DNA of 64,000 bases, taken from assembly GCF_001729765.1 (NCBI RefSeq), contig NZ_CP017181.1, forward strand, positions 2,232,001-2,296,000, written 5' to 3'. The position numbers were made by a program, and so were the translations under genes. Each line of letters opens with the position of its first letter. Positions within the stretch are counted from its first letter, which is position 1. The stretch is from Enterobacter kobei (GTDB lineage: Bacteria > Pseudomonadota > Gammaproteobacteria > Enterobacterales > Enterobacteriaceae). Below the pieces are notes generated by a model that saw only the letters and a program-made list of their open reading frames with translations, had not been told where the DNA came from and searched no databases. Positions 7,112-15,873 of the stretch are shown here, one piece after another.

Positions 7112-8367
7112 AGATTGCGATTATCGGCAGCGGAATTGCCGGGCTGACCTGCGCCTGGCGGCTGGCCGGTCACCATCAGGTGACCCTGTTTGAAGCGGGC
7201 GCCACGCCTGGCGGCCATACCGCAACGGTAGATGTCTCGACGCCACAGGGCACCTGGGCGATTGATACCGGCTTTATCGTCTACAACGACCGGACCTATC
7301 CGCGCTTTATGGGCCTGCTCAGCGAGCTCGGCATCAGCGGGCAAAAAACGCAGATGAGCTTTTCGGTGCACAACCCCCAGACGGGGCTGGAGTACAACGG
7401 ACACACCCTGACATCGCTGTTTGCCCAGCGCCGAAATCTGGTGAATCCGGCATTCTGGCGTCTGCTCGGAGAGATCGTCCGCTTTAATCGGCTGGCAAAA
7501 CAGGCGCTGGAAGGGGACGTGGATCCGCATGCCACGCTGGAGACGTTTCTTCAACAGCATGGCTTCACGCCGTTTTTTGCGCGCCACTACATTCTGCCGA
7601 TGGGCGCCGCCATCTGGTCGTCGTCGTTGCAGGAGATGAAGCGTTTCCCGCTGCCGCTCTTCCTGCGCTTTTTTAATCATCATGGTCTGCTGGATATTAC
7701 CCATCGTCCGCAGTGGTACGTGGTACCGGGCGGCTCGCGTGAGTACATCCGCGCAATGCTGGAAAAGCTGGGCGACCGCCTGACGTTACGCCTGAACGCG
7801 CCGGTGCAGCGTGTCAGCCGCCACAAAGACGGGGTCACGCTTCAGCTCGAAAACGCCAGCCATACCTTCGATCAGGTGATTTTTGCCTGCCACTCCGCCG
7901 AGGCGCTGGCCATGCTTGAGGCGCCGACGCCAGCAGAGCGCGAGGTGCTGGGGGATATCGGCTGGCAGCGCAACGAGGTAATTTTGCACAGCGATCCGCG
8001 CTGGCTGCCGGTACGCAAGCGCGCGTGGGCCAGCTGGAACTACCGCCTGAGCGAGCATGAGCAGGCCAGCGCCTGCGTCACCTACAACATGAACATTCTG
8101 CAAGGGCTGCCAGAGGGGAGCCCGCTGTTCTGCGTCACCCTGAACCCGGAAACGCCGGTGGATGAACGCTTCGTGTTACAGCGCTTTGTTTATGAACATC
8201 CGCTGTTTAACCCGCAAAGCTGGCGTGCGCAGGCGCGTCGCGGTGAGATCAACGGTCACCAGCGAAGCTGGTTCTGCGGGGCTTACTGGTACAACGGTTT
8301 TCACGAGGATGGCGTGCGCAGCGCGCTGGACGTGGTCAACGCGATCGCGGCCGGAGAGGGGAACTAA
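7108..8367 (+). CDS. FAD-dependent oxidoreductase, amine-oxidase-like
   Basis: 419 residues. The N-terminal dinucleotide motif [25 protein letters not shown] is at 7-31, followed by GGHTATV, the second FAD contact. The C-terminus ([27 protein letters not shown], about 390-416) is the FAD-binding end of the protoporphyrinogen-oxidase/desaturase-like group. In Rhodobacter-type clusters, flavoproteins of this sort act with a CFA-like methyltransferase on unsaturated membrane acyl chains; that role is inferred here. ATGA overlap with the SDR; 1 bp separates it from the DUF1365 gene. Confidence 0.9.
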   Translation: MKIAIIGSGIAGLTCAWRLAGHHQVTLFEAGATPGGHTATVDVSTPQGTWAIDTGFIVYNDRTYPRFMGLLSELGISGQKTQMSFSVHNPQTGLEYNGHTLTSLFAQRRNLVNPAFWRLLGEIVRFNRLAKQALEGDVDPHATLETFLQQHGFTPFFARHYILPMGAAIWSSSLQEMKRFPLPLFLRFFNHHGLLDITHRPQWYVVPGGSREYIRAMLEKLGDRLTLRLNAPVQRVSRHKDGVTLQLENASHTFDQVIFACHSAEALAMLEAPTPAEREVLGDIGWQRNEVILHSDPRWLPVRKRAWASWNYRLSEHEQASACVTYNMNILQGLPEGSPLFCVTLNPETPVDERFVLQRFVYEHPLFNPQSWRAQARRGEINGHQRSWFCGAYWYNGFHEDGVRSALDVVNAIAAGEGN

Positions 8368-8368
8368 G

Positions 8369-9091
8369 ATGAACAGCTGCCTCTATCACGGCGTATTACG
8401 CCACCGCCGCCTCCAGCCGAAAACCCACGAATTTCGCTACAGCGTCTTTATGGCCTGGCTGGATCTGGATGAACTGCCGCTGCTGGCTGACGTCGGCGTA
8501 CGGCGCAATCGCTTCGCCGCCGCCGCGTTTTATGACAGGGACAATCCGCTGGGTACGCCGCTCAAAGAGAACGTCCTGAACACGCTGGAGGGGCTCACCG
8601 GAGAACGTCCCGGCGGACGAGTCATGCTCCTGACGCAGCTGCGCTATTTTGGGTTTCATTTCAATCCAGTCAACTTTTACTACTGCTATGACGAGAAGGG
8701 GACGTTGGGCTGGGTGCTGGCGGAGGTCCGCAACACGCCGTGGAACGAGCGGCATTACTATGCCGTCAACGGACAGGACGCGCAGCCGACGGAAAAAGCG
8801 TTTCACGTTTCCCCCTTCAACCCAATGGACATGATCTACCACTGGCGCTTCAACAACCCGGATAACACCTTGCATATGCACATTGAAAATCATCAGGACG
8901 CGAAGGTGTTTGACGCCACGCTGGCGCTACGCCGGGAGCCTCTGACGCGTCCGGCACTGCGTGCGTTACTGCTGCGCATTCCACTGATGACCCTGAAAAC
9001 CGTTTTCGCTATTTACTGGCAGGCGCTGAGGCTGTGGCTCAAGCGCGTGCCGTTGCATAACCATCCCGTCAGCAGGAGTGAACGCTCATGA
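8369..9091 (+). CDS. DUF1365 domain protein
   Basis: 240 residues. The start ATG at 8369 gives [28 protein letters not shown], the usual DUF1365 beginning; longer upstream frames overlap the flavoprotein and are not needed. Other family marks are [31 protein letters not shown] and [15 protein letters not shown]. The family is almost always next to amine-oxidase-like and CFA-like genes. Its activity is unproven, but many conserved His and aromatic residues suggest a binding or enzymatic pocket. A hydrophobic helix near 195-215 ([21 protein letters not shown]) may touch the membrane. Confidence 0.92.
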   Translation: MNSCLYHGVLRHRRLQPKTHEFRYSVFMAWLDLDELPLLADVGVRRNRFAAAAFYDRDNPLGTPLKENVLNTLEGLTGERPGGRVMLLTQLRYFGFHFNPVNFYYCYDEKGTLGWVLAEVRNTPWNERHYYAVNGQDAQPTEKAFHVSPFNPMDMIYHWRFNNPDNTLHMHIENHQDAKVFDATLALRREPLTRPALRALLLRIPLMTLKTVFAIYWQALRLWLKRVPLHNHPVSRSERS

Positions 9092-10308
9092 CCGATCCCG
9101 TCTTTGCGCTAGAACCCGATATCCCGCGCAACGTCCGCATTGCGCGTTGGCTGCTTTTCCGTCTGTTAAGCGGTATTCGTGGCGGCTCGCTCACGCTGCG
9201 TGAAGGGGCACAGACATTCCATTTTGGCGAGACATCCTCCGCGCTGCACGCCGACATTCAGATCCTCGCGCCCGGCGTCTACTGGCGCGTCTTAACGGGC
9301 GGGAGCCTTGCCGCCGCAGAAGCCTGGATGGATGGCGAATGGGAAACCACGCAACTCACGCCGCTTCTGGAAATCCTGGCCCTTAATGGCGAGGTGCTTG
9401 GCCGTCTGGAGAAAGGGTTCCGGCTGCTCGGTAGACCGCTGGAGCGGCTGCGCCACTGGACGCGGCGCAATTCCCGGGCCCAGGCGCGTGAAAATATTGC
9501 CGCGCATTACGACCTGGGCAATACCTTTTATTCACATTTTCTGGATAAGGAGCTGCTTTACTCCAGCGCCCTGTTTACTGCGGATGAGCAGGATCTCACG
9601 GCGGCGCAGCAGGCCAAAATGGCGCGTCTGTGCGAACAGCTGGCGCTGTGTGAGTCCGATCACCTGCTGGAAATCGGTACCGGCTGGGGGGCGATGGCGG
9701 AATACGCGGCACGTCACTACGGCTGTCGGGTAACCACCACCACGCTGTCGCAGGAGCAGTATATCTGGGCAACCGAGCGGATCGCCCGCGCCGGGTTGCA
9801 GGACCGCGTTGAGGTTCTGCTTTGTGATTATCGCGACCTCACCGGGCAGTACGACAAGCTGGTCTCGATAGAGATGATTGAAGCCGTCGGGCAACGCTAT
9901 CTGCCCGTGTTCTTCCGAACCTGTCAGGCGCGGCTGCGCCCGGGTGGCCGGATGGCGATTCAGGCCATTACCATTCAGGACCAGCGCTACCGCGACTACA
10001 GCAAAAGCGTCGATTTTATCCAGCGCTACATTTTCCCCGGCGGCTTCCTGCCGAGCATCACAGCGATGAATGAGCTGATGACGCGCCATACCGATTTTGT
10101 GGTCCGTAACCTCTTTGACATGGGGCCAGACTATGCCCGCACGCTGGCCCACTGGCGGCAGCGCTTTGTTCATGCCTGGCAGGAGATTGAAAAGCTCGGC
10201 TTCGACGAACGGTTCCGCCGTATGTGGCTGTACTACTTTGGCTACTGCGAAGCCGGGTTTAACGCCCGCACCATCAGCGTGGTGCAACTGACCGCCGAAC
10301 GCGTATGA
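9088..10308 (+). CDS. Cyclopropane-fatty-acid-synthase-like SAM methyltransferase with altered active site
   Basis: 406 residues, slightly longer than E. coli Cfa (382). It has an N-terminal lipid-binding region (about 1-125) and a SAM methyltransferase domain: motif [20 protein letters not shown] (194-212), then SIEMIEAVG (260-268). Aligned by eye to E. coli Cfa, Glu239 (here Glu265) and Tyr317 (Tyr349) are kept. Cys139 is Ser160, and His266 of LLHTIG is Gln292 in AIQAITI. Those residues bind the catalytic bicarbonate in true cyclopropane synthases, so a different methylation product (for example a methyl-branched or furan-precursor acyl chain) is likely. Overlaps both neighbours by 4 bp. 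Confidence 0.9.
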   Translation: MTDPVFALEPDIPRNVRIARWLLFRLLSGIRGGSLTLREGAQTFHFGETSSALHADIQILAPGVYWRVLTGGSLAAAEAWMDGEWETTQLTPLLEILALNGEVLGRLEKGFRLLGRPLERLRHWTRRNSRAQARENIAAHYDLGNTFYSHFLDKELLYSSALFTADEQDLTAAQQAKMARLCEQLALCESDHLLEIGTGWGAMAEYAARHYGCRVTTTTLSQEQYIWATERIARAGLQDRVEVLLCDYRDLTGQYDKLVSIEMIEAVGQRYLPVFFRTCQARLRPGGRMAIQAITIQDQRYRDYSKSVDFIQRYIFPGGFLPSITAMNELMTRHTDFVVRNLFDMGPDYARTLAHWRQRFVHAWQEIEKLGFDERFRRMWLYYFGYCEAGFNARTISVVQLTAERV

Positions 10309-10790
10309 GACGTTATCTTCAGGTCTTTCTGCTGGCCGTCGGGTTCGATCTTTACTGGGCGCTGGTGGTGATCTTTCGTGAGCAGGGCCTGATTATCTGG
10401 CTTGCGCTGGCGGTGCTCGCCTGCCTGTTTTTGCCGCCGGTATACCGCCTTTACGCCATCGGTCTGGCGGCAGCGGGCAGCGTACTGGATGCGCTCTGGG
10501 CGTTGACGGGGCTGATTGCCTTCACCGGCGAGTCCCTGATGCCGCTATGGATGGTGGCATTGTGGCTGATGTTCGCCACCGTCTGGACACAGCTTGCGCG
10601 CACGACCACGTTACCCGGCTGGCTGCTGACGCTGCTGGCCGCCGTGGGAGGGCCGGTGGCGTACCTGATTGGCGAGCGGCTGGGTGCTATCACCTTTCAG
10701 GAGCCGACCTTTATCGTCGTCAGCTGGATGGTGCCGGGCTGGCTGGTATTAATGTTGTTTTTCCACCTGCTGATGGGGAGACAAAAATGA
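10305..10790 (+). CDS. DUF2878 family inner-membrane protein
   Basis: 161 residues, nearly all hydrophobic, with about five membrane helices (for example 5-22, 27-45, 50-72, 78-97, 130-155). The pattern FDLYWALVVIFREQGLIIWLALAVL, then GRWLITLLAAVGGPVAYLIGERLGA-type sequence, matches DUF2878, a family found next to CFA-like and DUF3833 genes. It may move or present lipid intermediates, but no function is established. Translationally coupled to both neighbours by ATGA overlaps. Confidence 0.85.
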   Translation: MRRYLQVFLLAVGFDLYWALVVIFREQGLIIWLALAVLACLFLPPVYRLYAIGLAAAGSVLDALWALTGLIAFTGESLMPLWMVALWLMFATVWTQLARTTTLPGWLLTLLAAVGGPVAYLIGERLGAITFQEPTFIVVSWMVPGWLVLMLFFHLLMGRQK

Positions 10791-11311
10791 GAGCAGCGGT
10801 TTTCCTCCTTTGGCTGACGATGGTGATCCCTGCGGCCCACGCCGCCGACTGGCTGGCCTGGCGTAAGGTGGGTGACGCCACGCTCACCTGGGGCCCGTTT
10901 ACGGTTTATACCTCCCAGCTGCGCACGCCGGACGGTCGCTACCGCGCGGCGGATCAGGATCAGGCGTTGATTATCACCTACGCGCGCGACATTGAACGTG
11001 ATGAACTGGTGGAGGCCACGCGCGATCAGTGGCAGGCGCAGGGGATTTTGCAGCGGGAGCCGCAAAGCGAAGGCTGGTTACAGATGCTTCGTTCGCTGTG
11101 GCCGGATGTCCGGCCGGGCTCACAGCTGGCGTTTGTCCTCGATGATAAGCAGGGACAGTTCTGGTACCGCGCGTCAGCAACGCAGAAAAGCTTTATTCCA
11201 CTTGGCCCGCGCCAGTCAGAAGCATTCAGCACGCGCTTTCTGGCCATCTGGCTCGATCCCCGCACGCAATATCCTGAACTGCGTCAGCAGTTACTTGGAG
11301 GACAAAAATGA
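10787..11311 (+). CDS. Periplasmic chalcone-isomerase-like protein
   Basis: 174 residues beginning MRAAVFLLWLTMVIPAAHAADW, a clear signal peptide with cleavage after AHA. The start at 10787 overlaps the previous stop by 4 bp. The mature part (WLAWRKVGDATLTWGPFTVYTSQLRTPDGRY, later LAFVLDDKQGQFWYRASAT and FSTRFLAIWLDPRTQYPELRQQLLG) fits the bacterial chalcone-isomerase-like fold, a group related to fatty-acid-binding proteins rather than to plant flavonoid enzymes. A periplasmic acyl-chain carrier in this lipid operon is a reasonable inference. Confidence 0.82.
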   Translation: MRAAVFLLWLTMVIPAAHAADWLAWRKVGDATLTWGPFTVYTSQLRTPDGRYRAADQDQALIITYARDIERDELVEATRDQWQAQGILQREPQSEGWLQMLRSLWPDVRPGSQLAFVLDDKQGQFWYRASATQKSFIPLGPRQSEAFSTRFLAIWLDPRTQYPELRQQLLGGQK

Positions 11312-11835
11312 AACGTTTCCTGATGATGGTGCTGGCATTGACCATGCTGCTGGCAGGCTGTAGCACAGAGGTGGCCGAGTATCGCCAGCAGCAGCCACGG
11401 CTTGATATCTTCGACTACTTCCAGGGGAAAACCGAAGCGTGGGGCATGGTGCAGGATCGCAGCGGTAAACAGATCCGCCGCTTTCACGTGGAGATTGCAG
11501 GGGATGTTATCGGCGATACGCTGACGCTCAATGAGCACTTCGTGTATGACGATGGCGAGAAGCAACAGCGGGTATGGCACATCCGCAGGCTGGGGAACGA
11601 TCGCTACGAGGGAACGGCGGGGGATATCGAAGGGGTCGCTACGGGGCAGGCGGCAGGTAACGCCTTTAACTGGCATTACAGCATGAAGGTCAAAGCCAAC
11701 GGCAGTAGCTGGCTACTGAAGTTTGACGACTGGATGTACCTTCAGGATGAGACCCATCTGTTTAATAAAACCGAGATGAAGAAATTTGGCGTCACCGTCG
11801 CCACGGTGACGCTGTTCTTTACCCGGAAGACGTGA
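11308..11835 (+). CDS. DUF3833 lipoprotein, last gene of the lipid operon
   Basis: 175 residues with a lipoprotein signal: the lipobox LLAGC puts the lipidated Cys at residue 18 (CSTEVAEY). The mature protein follows the DUF3833 pattern: LDIFDYFQGKTEAWGMVQDRSGKQIRRFHVEI, LTLNEHFVYDDGEKQQRVWHI, and GNAFNWHYSMKVKANGSSWLLKFDDWMYLQDETHLFNKTEMKKFG. The fold resembles a lipocalin-like barrel. It probably sits in the outer-membrane inner leaflet and ends the eight-gene coupled operon that starts at 5961. It converges on the DMT gene 2 bp away. Confidence 0.9.
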   Translation: MKRFLMMVLALTMLLAGCSTEVAEYRQQQPRLDIFDYFQGKTEAWGMVQDRSGKQIRRFHVEIAGDVIGDTLTLNEHFVYDDGEKQQRVWHIRRLGNDRYEGTAGDIEGVATGQAAGNAFNWHYSMKVKANGSSWLLKFDDWMYLQDETHLFNKTEMKKFGVTVATVTLFFTRKT

Positions 11836-11837
11836 GT

Positions 11838-12296
11838 CTAGTCGCGGGCGCTGTAGATTTTGCTGCTCGAGTAGATGAAATACAGCGCAATCCCCAGGCA
11901 GATAACCGCGCCCAGACGGCTCGGCGAAAAGGGAATAGCGGGATTACCCAACCAGCCAAAGTTATCTATCAACATGCTCATGGTGAGCTGGCCGAATATC
12001 ACCGCCACCGTGGCGACGGCGGTGCCGATGCGCTGTACGGCAAGCACCATAATCACGATATAGGGCACGCCAAACATCGCGCCGAGGAGCTGCCATTTGG
12101 GTACGTCCAGCAGCGTGACCGCATGCTTAGGCTCAAAGAAAAATATGAGCAGGGCGGTCACCAGTGCGCCGACGGAAAAGGTCAGAAACGCGCTTTTGAA
12201 TACCCCCACGCTGCTGCCGAGCTGTCCGTTAATCGCGGCCTGAATGCTCAGCGTAGCGCCGCCGCAAACGGCGAGAAGAATCATAATCAGTGTCAT
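11838..12296 (-). CDS. Half-size DMT transporter (YdcZ/DUF606 family), second of a pair
   Basis: 152 residues with five predicted membrane helices (about 3-22, 34-54, 67-87, 94-113, 126-146). The DUF606/YdcZ core is visible: IQAAINGQLG near the start and WQLLGAMFGVPYIVIMVLAVQRIGTAVATVAVIFGQLTMSMLIDNFG. Such half-size members of the drug/metabolite transporter superfamily work as dimers. The partner at 12300 lies 3 bp upstream, so a heterodimer is likely. The substrate is unknown. Confidence 0.9.
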   Translation of the reverse strand: MTLIMILLAVCGGATLSIQAAINGQLGSSVGVFKSAFLTFSVGALVTALLIFFFEPKHAVTLLDVPKWQLLGAMFGVPYIVIMVLAVQRIGTAVATVAVIFGQLTMSMLIDNFGWLGNPAIPFSPSRLGAVICLGIALYFIYSSSKIYSARD

Positions 12297-12299
12297 ACG

Positions 12300-12734
12300 T
12301 TACCCCTGTGCGACCAGAACCAGTGCCGCAATGATGAACCCCAGTGCAATAATGCGCTTCGCATTTATCTTTCTGTGCGGCGAGCCCAGCAGACCGTAGT
12401 GGTCAATGATCAGGCTTTTAAAGACCTGACCGGCCAAAATCCCAATCATGGTCATTGCGATGCCGATGGCGGGTGTCGCAACGGTCAGGATGACCACGTA
12501 CACCGGGCCGAGCACGCCGCCGAGCAACTGCCAGCCGGGCTGGGCAAAAAACGAGGGGCTGTTACGCGGGCTAAAAAACAGCATCAGTAAAAACGTCAGT
12601 GCGGCACCGACCCCAAAAATACTGAACGTGGCCCATAAGTCGCCCACTTCGCCCCCCAGTGGCCCCAGTAATCCCGCCTCAATGGAGAGACCCATCCCTC
12701 CGGCTATCACCAGTAAAATCAACACAAACTGCAT
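12300..12734 (-). CDS. Half-size DMT transporter (YdcZ/DUF606 family), first of a pair
   Basis: 144 residues, five membrane helices, with the family core GWQLLGGVLGPVYVVILTVATPAIGIAMTMIGILAGQVFKSLIIDHYGLLG. It is first in a two-gene operon with 11838-12296. The two share the fold but diverge at both termini, as expected when each contributes one half of a transporter. It is divergent from the LysR gene at 12830, which probably controls the pair. Confidence 0.9.
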   Translation of the reverse strand: MQFVLILLVIAGGMGLSIEAGLLGPLGGEVGDLWATFSIFGVGAALTFLLMLFFSPRNSPSFFAQPGWQLLGGVLGPVYVVILTVATPAIGIAMTMIGILAGQVFKSLIIDHYGLLGSPHRKINAKRIIALGFIIAALVLVAQG

Positions 12735-12798
12735 AACGCTTCCTCCGTTTTAAGGCGAAGAAGATTACGTCGGTCGTCCAGTGAGAAAAATGCCATAA

Positions 12799-12822
12799 TG
12801 CAGGAAACACCTTTGCAGGAAA
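12799..12822. promoter_or_regulatory. Direct repeat in the LysR/DMT intergenic region
   Basis: TGCAGGAAA occurs twice (12799-12807 and 12814-12822), with starts 15 bp apart, just before the LysR start at 12830. The right copy supplies the Shine-Dalgarno AGGA. It may be part of an autoregulatory site. Confidence 0.3.
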
Positions 12823-12829
12823 TGCATTA

Positions 12830-13762
12830 ATGTTCGATGCCAGTAATATCAACGTCCGCGCGCTGCTGATCTTTATTGAGGTCTATGAAGCGCAGAATTT
12901 CTCCGTCGTCGCGCGGCGGCAGGGGATATCAGCCTCACAGATATCGCGCGTTATTCACCAGCTTGAGGATGCCCTCGGTCAGCAGCTGTTCTACCGCAAT
13001 ACGCGCGCGGTGATCCCCACCGAAAGTGGTCATCTGTTTATCCGCTATGCCCGGGCGATGGTCGAAAACGTCGAAGAGGCGCGGCGTGAGCTGGATGAAC
13101 GTTCGTCGGAACCATCCGGCACAATCCGCATTAATGGGCCGGTATTTTTTGGGCAGAGGCATGTTGCGCCAGGCCTGGCGGAGCTGACCGAGCGTTATCC
13201 GCGGTTAAACATTGAGCTCACGCTGACCGATGACTTTATCGACCCGCACCGGGATGCGGCCGATCTTATCTTTCGCATTGGCATGTTGACGGACTCGACG
13301 TTCCACGCCCGCATTTTTGGTCAGCAGCGTTACCACCTTGCCGCGTCGCCCGCGTATCTGCGCAAACACGGCGTGCCGGACGATCCGGCCACGCTGAGCG
13401 ATCATCAATGTCTGGTCTATCGCGGTTCGTCCGGGCCTAACCGCTGGCTGGTGCGTCGCGAGGGGGAGAACTGGATACACTATCCGGTGGTGGCGCGGAT
13501 GACATCCAATAATGCGGAGTCGTTGCTCACTGCCGCGCTGGGCGGGATGGGGATCGTCCTGTTTCCGGACTGGCTGATTGGCGATAGGCTCCAGCGGGGA
13601 GAGCTTGTCGCACTTCTGCCGGAAATGGCGTGTGCGATCAACACGGAGCCGCTGAACATTGCGGCGATCTATCCACATGCACGTCATCCGCCCCTGAACG
13701 TCAGGGCGGTGATTGATTATTACGTCGAACGCTTTGGTACGCCGCCGTACTGGCAAACGTAA
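12830..13762 (+). CDS. LysR-family regulator (YafC-like) of the DMT pair
   Basis: 310 residues. The HTH is at about 8-65 (ALLIFIEVYEAQNFSVVARRQGISASQISRVIHQLEDALGQQLFYRNTRAVIPTESG in overlapping pieces), followed by a CrgA/YafC-type effector domain (GTIRINGPVFFGQRHVAPGLAEL onward). ALGGMGIVLFPDWLI is the usual sequence of the second lobe. It is divergent from the paired DMT transporter genes, which are its likely targets. The effector is unknown. Confidence 0.92.
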   Translation: MFDASNINVRALLIFIEVYEAQNFSVVARRQGISASQISRVIHQLEDALGQQLFYRNTRAVIPTESGHLFIRYARAMVENVEEARRELDERSSEPSGTIRINGPVFFGQRHVAPGLAELTERYPRLNIELTLTDDFIDPHRDAADLIFRIGMLTDSTFHARIFGQQRYHLAASPAYLRKHGVPDDPATLSDHQCLVYRGSSGPNRWLVRREGENWIHYPVVARMTSNNAESLLTAALGGMGIVLFPDWLIGDRLQRGELVALLPEMACAINTEPLNIAAIYPHARHPPLNVRAVIDYYVERFGTPPYWQT

Positions 13763-13766
13763 AGGA

Positions 13767-14795
13767 TTACGCGCCGAGCTCTTTACGGATAATCTCTGCG
13801 CCTGCGCTGAGGGCTCTCAGCTTACCGTTTGCGACGTGACGGGAAAGGGGGGCCATACCGCAGTTGGTCGAAGGGTAAAGCTTGTCGGCATCGACAAACT
13901 GCAGCGCTTTACGCAGGGTATCGGCGACTTCCTCCGGCGTTTCAACGGTGTTCGTTGCCACATCAATCGCGCCAACCATCACTTTTTTACCGCGGATCAG
14001 CGCCAGCAGATCCATCGGCACGCGGGAGTTGTGGCACTCCAGAGAGATAATGTCGATGTTCGAGGTCTGCAGCTTAGGGAAAGCCTCTTCGTACTGGCGC
14101 CACTCAGAGCCGAGCGTTTTTTTCCAGTCGGTATTGGCTTTGATGCCATAGCCATAGCAGATATGGACCGCAGTTTCGCACTTCAGCCCTTCAATGGCGC
14201 GTTCCAGCGCGGCGATGCCCCAGTCGTTGACCTCGTCAAAAAAGACGTTAAATGCCGGTTCGTCGAACTGGATAATATCTACGCCTGCAGCCTCTAGCTC
14301 CCGCGCTTCCTGATTGAGGATTTTGGCGAATTCCCAGGCCAGCTTTTCGCGGCTTTTATAGTGCGCGTCGTAAAGGGTGTCGATCATGGTCATCGGTCCG
14401 GGGAGGGCCCATTTGATCGGCTTATCCGTGAGCTGGCGCAGGTACTTTGCATCGTCGACGAATACCGGTTTCTGACGTGCCACAGCAGAAACCACGGTCG
14501 GCACGCTGGCGTCATAACGGTTACGAATGCGTACCGTCTGGCGGTTTTCAAAATCCACGCCGCTCAGGTGTTCGATAAAGGTGGTGACGAAGTGCTGGCG
14601 GGTCTGTTCGCCGTCGCTGACAATGTCGATTCCCGCACGGATCTGCTCATCCAGTGACAAACGCAGCGCATCCTGTTTTCCTGCCAGTAATTCCTGATCC
14701 TCTAATTTCCACGGAGACCACAGCGTTTCAGGTTGTGCAAGCCAGGTCGGCTTAGGCAGGCTGCCAGCCGTAGACGTCGGGAGCAATGTTTTCAT
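13767..14795 (-). CDS. mesD: Folate-independent methionine synthase, MesD-type core MetE
   Basis: 342 residues, about the size of the catalytic barrel of cobalamin-independent MetE without its N-terminal folate domain. Family marks are STAGSLPKPTWL at the start, GIDIVSDGEQTRQHFVTTF, WALPGPMTMIDTLYD, GVDIIQFDEPAF, VHICYGYGIK and the zinc-site end STNCGMAPLSRH (Cys in NCGM). It lies directly after a DUF1852 gene. MesD with MesX (DUF1852) is an established oxygen-dependent methionine synthase pair that does not use methyltetrahydrofolate; the natural methyl donor is unresolved. A 23-bp gap separates the two in an operon read from 15793. Confidence 0.9.
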   Translation of the reverse strand: MKTLLPTSTAGSLPKPTWLAQPETLWSPWKLEDQELLAGKQDALRLSLDEQIRAGIDIVSDGEQTRQHFVTTFIEHLSGVDFENRQTVRIRNRYDASVPTVVSAVARQKPVFVDDAKYLRQLTDKPIKWALPGPMTMIDTLYDAHYKSREKLAWEFAKILNQEARELEAAGVDIIQFDEPAFNVFFDEVNDWGIAALERAIEGLKCETAVHICYGYGIKANTDWKKTLGSEWRQYEEAFPKLQTSNIDIISLECHNSRVPMDLLALIRGKKVMVGAIDVATNTVETPEEVADTLRKALQFVDADKLYPSTNCGMAPLSRHVANGKLRALSAGAEIIRKELGA

Positions 14796-14818
14796 AATAA
14801 AAGACCTATTTTGATGAA

Positions 14819-15793
14819 TTAAAGCGTGTAGTTATCAGACCACTGCTCAAGAATGTGTTTATAAGGCTTAATAAAGTATTCTTCGGTGAATCGACCCTGT
14901 TCAATCGCCAGACGGCTTCGTTCTTCACGGTCATAAACAATTTTGGTGAATGAGTGATCCTGCTGGTTCAGATCCGGTCGGAAGCACAGTCCCGCCGACG
15001 AGTTGGCGTTATAAATTTCCGGGCGATAGATTTTCTGAAACGTTTCCATCGTGCTGATGGTGGCGATCAGTTCAAGATTGCTGTAATCGTTCAGCAAATC
15101 ACCGGTATAAAAGAACGCAAAGGGCGCCACGCTGTTTTCTGGCATGAAATAGCGTACCTTCAGGCCCATTTTGGCAAAGTACAGTTCCGTTAATGACTCG
15201 CCATCCGGCTGATACTCAATGCCAAGTACAGGATGCTGGTTGCCGGTGCGGCGGTAGGTGTCTTTGCTGGAAACGCTGAGGCAGATCACCGGTCCTTTTC
15301 TGAAGTTCTCTTTGTATTCCGGCGAATTCACAAAATGGCGGAATATGTTGCCGTGCAATTCACCAAACTTTTCCGGAACGCTGAAGTGCTGTTGGTTCTT
15401 GTTATGTTCCAGCAGCAGAACGCTGAAATCATAATCCCGCACGTAAGACGAAAAATTATTGCCGACAATCCCCGGGATACGCAGGTTGTTTTTCTTGTCG
15501 ACGATGGTGGTTTGCAATATCTCAATGGCCGGGAACGGCTTATCCGCACCAATGTTCAGATCGACGGAGATAATTTCAAGCTCAACCGCGTAGCGATCGG
15601 CGTTGGGGTTATCCCAGCGCGCCAGTGCGTTGAAGCGGTTATTGATCATCACCAGGGTATTGCGCAGGTTTTCCTGACGCTTTTCTCCGCGCGCCAGGTT
15701 GGCAAAGTTGGTGGTGGTACGCGTATTTTCTGACGGGTTGTAATTCTCATCGAAGCAACTGCGCTTAAGGGTATAGGTGAAAGCTTTGCTCAT
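14819..15793 (-). CDS. mesX: DUF1852 protein, MesX partner of MesD
   Basis: 324 residues from MSKAFTYTLKRSCFDENYNPS at 15793. An upstream ATG (15817) would add eight poorly conserved residues and is less likely. The DUF1852 family is recognised from NFANLARGEKRQENLRNTLVMINNRFN, RYAVELEIISVDLNIG, FPAIEILQTTI and FAFFYTGDLLNDYSNLELIATISTMETFQKIYRPEIYNANSSAGLC (in pieces). MesX is required with MesD for methionine synthesis in bacteria where the pair has been tested, and oxygen is needed, so an oxygenase-like role is suspected. First gene of the mesX-mesD operon. Confidence 0.9.
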   Translation of the reverse strand: MSKAFTYTLKRSCFDENYNPSENTRTTTNFANLARGEKRQENLRNTLVMINNRFNALARWDNPNADRYAVELEIISVDLNIGADKPFPAIEILQTTIVDKKNNLRIPGIVGNNFSSYVRDYDFSVLLLEHNKNQQHFSVPEKFGELHGNIFRHFVNSPEYKENFRKGPVICLSVSSKDTYRRTGNQHPVLGIEYQPDGESLTELYFAKMGLKVRYFMPENSVAPFAFFYTGDLLNDYSNLELIATISTMETFQKIYRPEIYNANSSAGLCFRPDLNQQDHSFTKIVYDREERSRLAIEQGRFTEEYFIKPYKHILEQWSDNYTL

Positions 15794-15873
15794 TGTCGTT
15801 ATGCATCCTAAGTTCATGTTGCTAAGAAGTTACCGATGCATAATTTATGCCTGACCCCGCGGCGCAGGGGAAG

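Noticed and set aside
6805..7704. 299-codon minus-strand frame opposite the SDR and flavoprotein genes
   Set aside because: Both opposite genes have complete catalytic motifs; this frame has no motif and is rich in Arg, Gln and His.
11832..12590. 252-codon plus-strand frame over the DMT pair
   Set aside because: Lies opposite two clear five-helix membrane proteins; its composition (His, Gln, Asn, Arg rich) is that of an antisense frame.
14770..14784. AGACGTC in mesD resembling a MetJ half-box
   Set aside because: It lies inside the coding sequence near the gene start, is single, and its codons are explained by the protein; MetJ needs tandem boxes near a promoter.
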